Shown here piece by piece: positions 63,576 to 64,000 of a DNA stretch of 64,000 nt (position 1 is its first letter; the number at the start of each line of letters is the position of its first letter). This stretch comes from an uncultured Bacteroidales bacterium (GTDB taxonomy: Bacteria; Bacteroidota; Bacteroidia; Bacteroidales; UBA932): assembly GCA_945874155.1 (NCBI GenBank), contig CAMCFO010000006.1, positions 1 to 64,000 of the forward strand. The letters run 5' to 3'. A program made the position numbers and the translations under genes. The notes beneath the pieces were generated by a model that saw only the letters and a program-made list of their open reading frames with translations, was not told the DNA's origin and did no database searches.

Positions 63576-64000
63576 TCAGGGATCCAGGGGATCGACACTG
63601 CCAAGAGTCAATGAATTCTTGGACGGAAGCAGTATCTTTGAGTAATTATCCAGACGATTCCTGAAAGTAATCGGCATATACCCGAACTCATTGTAACAGC
63701 GCTGACGGAATGTATCAGCCTCCATATCGTCCATAATGTAATTCTGCATAACCATAAGAGCCTCTTTCTCAAATGGAAAACCATAACGCCAGAGGACACG
63801 GGATACGTTTCTGAAATTTGTCGGAGTATGACGTGCGTGAGGCTCCATAATTATGGCGGACTCAGGAATGCCCTTTTTCATAAGGTAGCTCTTCATAACA
63901 TCTGCCTCGCATTCCTTTGTCTTGAACGGATGTATGCGGCCTCCTGAAACGATAATGAAAGGTGCCTTCTTGGCCTTCCACTTCGTGTAGGCATAATCGC
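63576..64000 (-). CDS. YdcF/ElyC-like DUF218 protein (N-terminus cut by the window edge)
   Basis: The open frame runs through the right edge; about 140 C-terminal residues are visible. They include PFIIVSGGRIHPFKTKECEADVMKSYL (in parts: IIVSGGRIHP, KECEADVMKSYL) and EPHARHTPTNFRNVSRVLW, which fit the DUF218/YdcF-SanA group with its SGG and E-x-x-A-x-x-T-x-x-N motifs. Family members act near the envelope; the substrate is unknown. An ATG at 63896 lies inside the domain and is not the real start. Confidence 0.75.
   Translation of the reverse strand, partial: DYAYTKWKAKKAPFIIVSGGRIHPFKTKECEADVMKSYLMKKGIPESAIIMEPHARHTPTNFRNVSRVLWRYGFPFEKEALMVMQNYIMDDMEADTFRQRCYNEFGYMPITFRNRLDNYSKILLPSKNSLTLGSVDPLDP

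Noticed and set aside
1..64000. CRISPR array, tRNA, rRNA, insertion sequence or phage region
   Set aside because: No regularly spaced repeats, cloverleaf-like runs, transposase motifs or phage structural genes were seen.

Overview
The window reads as chromosomal DNA from a Bacteroidales-type member of the Bacteroidota. The reasons are SusC/SusD pairs with long runs of glycan-degrading lipoproteins and glycosidases, a hybrid two-component sensor, promoters of the Bacteroides TAnnTTTG type, and an arginine operon with the succinyl/acetyl-ornithine type of carbamoyltransferase. I cannot name a genus. I see no rRNA, tRNA, CRISPR array or insertion sequence.

Left part (1-7400). A patch of visibly AT-richer accessory genes (about 660-4500) lies between GC-richer small housekeeping or stress genes. 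It holds an AAA/DUF4143-type ATPase, a GHKL ATPase overlapping a STAS-like protein, and an AbiE toxin-antitoxin pair whose toxin has lost its N-terminal catalytic half. A perfect inverted repeat at 3165-3199 looks like a symmetric two-way promoter between the GHKL/STAS pair and AbiE. After it come a YbjQ-family protein, a glutaredoxin-like protein, a tiny winged-helix-like protein, a methyltransferase fragment, a small heat-shock protein, an arginase-fold enzyme and a YgbA-type nitrosative-stress protein.

PUL 1 (7464-39194, all on the minus strand). Reading in the direction of transcription, a hybrid two-component sensor (now split by a G9 tract) is followed by about 27.5 kb of closely packed genes: a DUF4832 glycosidase-like lipoprotein, SusC, SusD, a SusE-like lipoprotein, a second DUF4832 protein, a DUF4988/BACON lipoprotein, an SGNH-like DUF4886 protein, a 51-residue peptide, a fimbrillin-like lipoprotein, a GH3-GH2 fusion, an FAD-oxidoreductase/GH36-like fusion, a GH3 and a GH2. 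The sensor presumably detects a breakdown product, SusC/D and the lipoproteins bind and import oligosaccharide, and the glycosidases trim it. The flavoprotein fusion hints at an oxidative step. I cannot name the substrate.

Arginine/carbamoyl-phosphate operon (39362-51862, plus strand). The order is GNAT, argG, argC, argD, argF', argB, argE, argH, carA, carB, with little or no spacing. It supplies the enzymes from acylated glutamate to arginine plus carbamoyl phosphate. The GNAT is the likely missing first enzyme.

Right part (51863-64000). A solitary AAA ATPase with its own promoter is followed by a second, SusC/D-less part of a glycan locus on the minus strand: a YdcF-like protein cut by the window edge, two IPT/TIG-beta-propeller lipoproteins, a 44-residue peptide containing another G9 tract, a fimbrillin-like beta-propeller lipoprotein, a GH37 trehalase, a secreted endonuclease/phosphatase-fold protein and a GH106 rhamnosidase. 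In both glycan loci a tiny YISP-motif ORF sits directly before a fimbrillin-like lipoprotein, at the boundary between binding proteins and enzymes.
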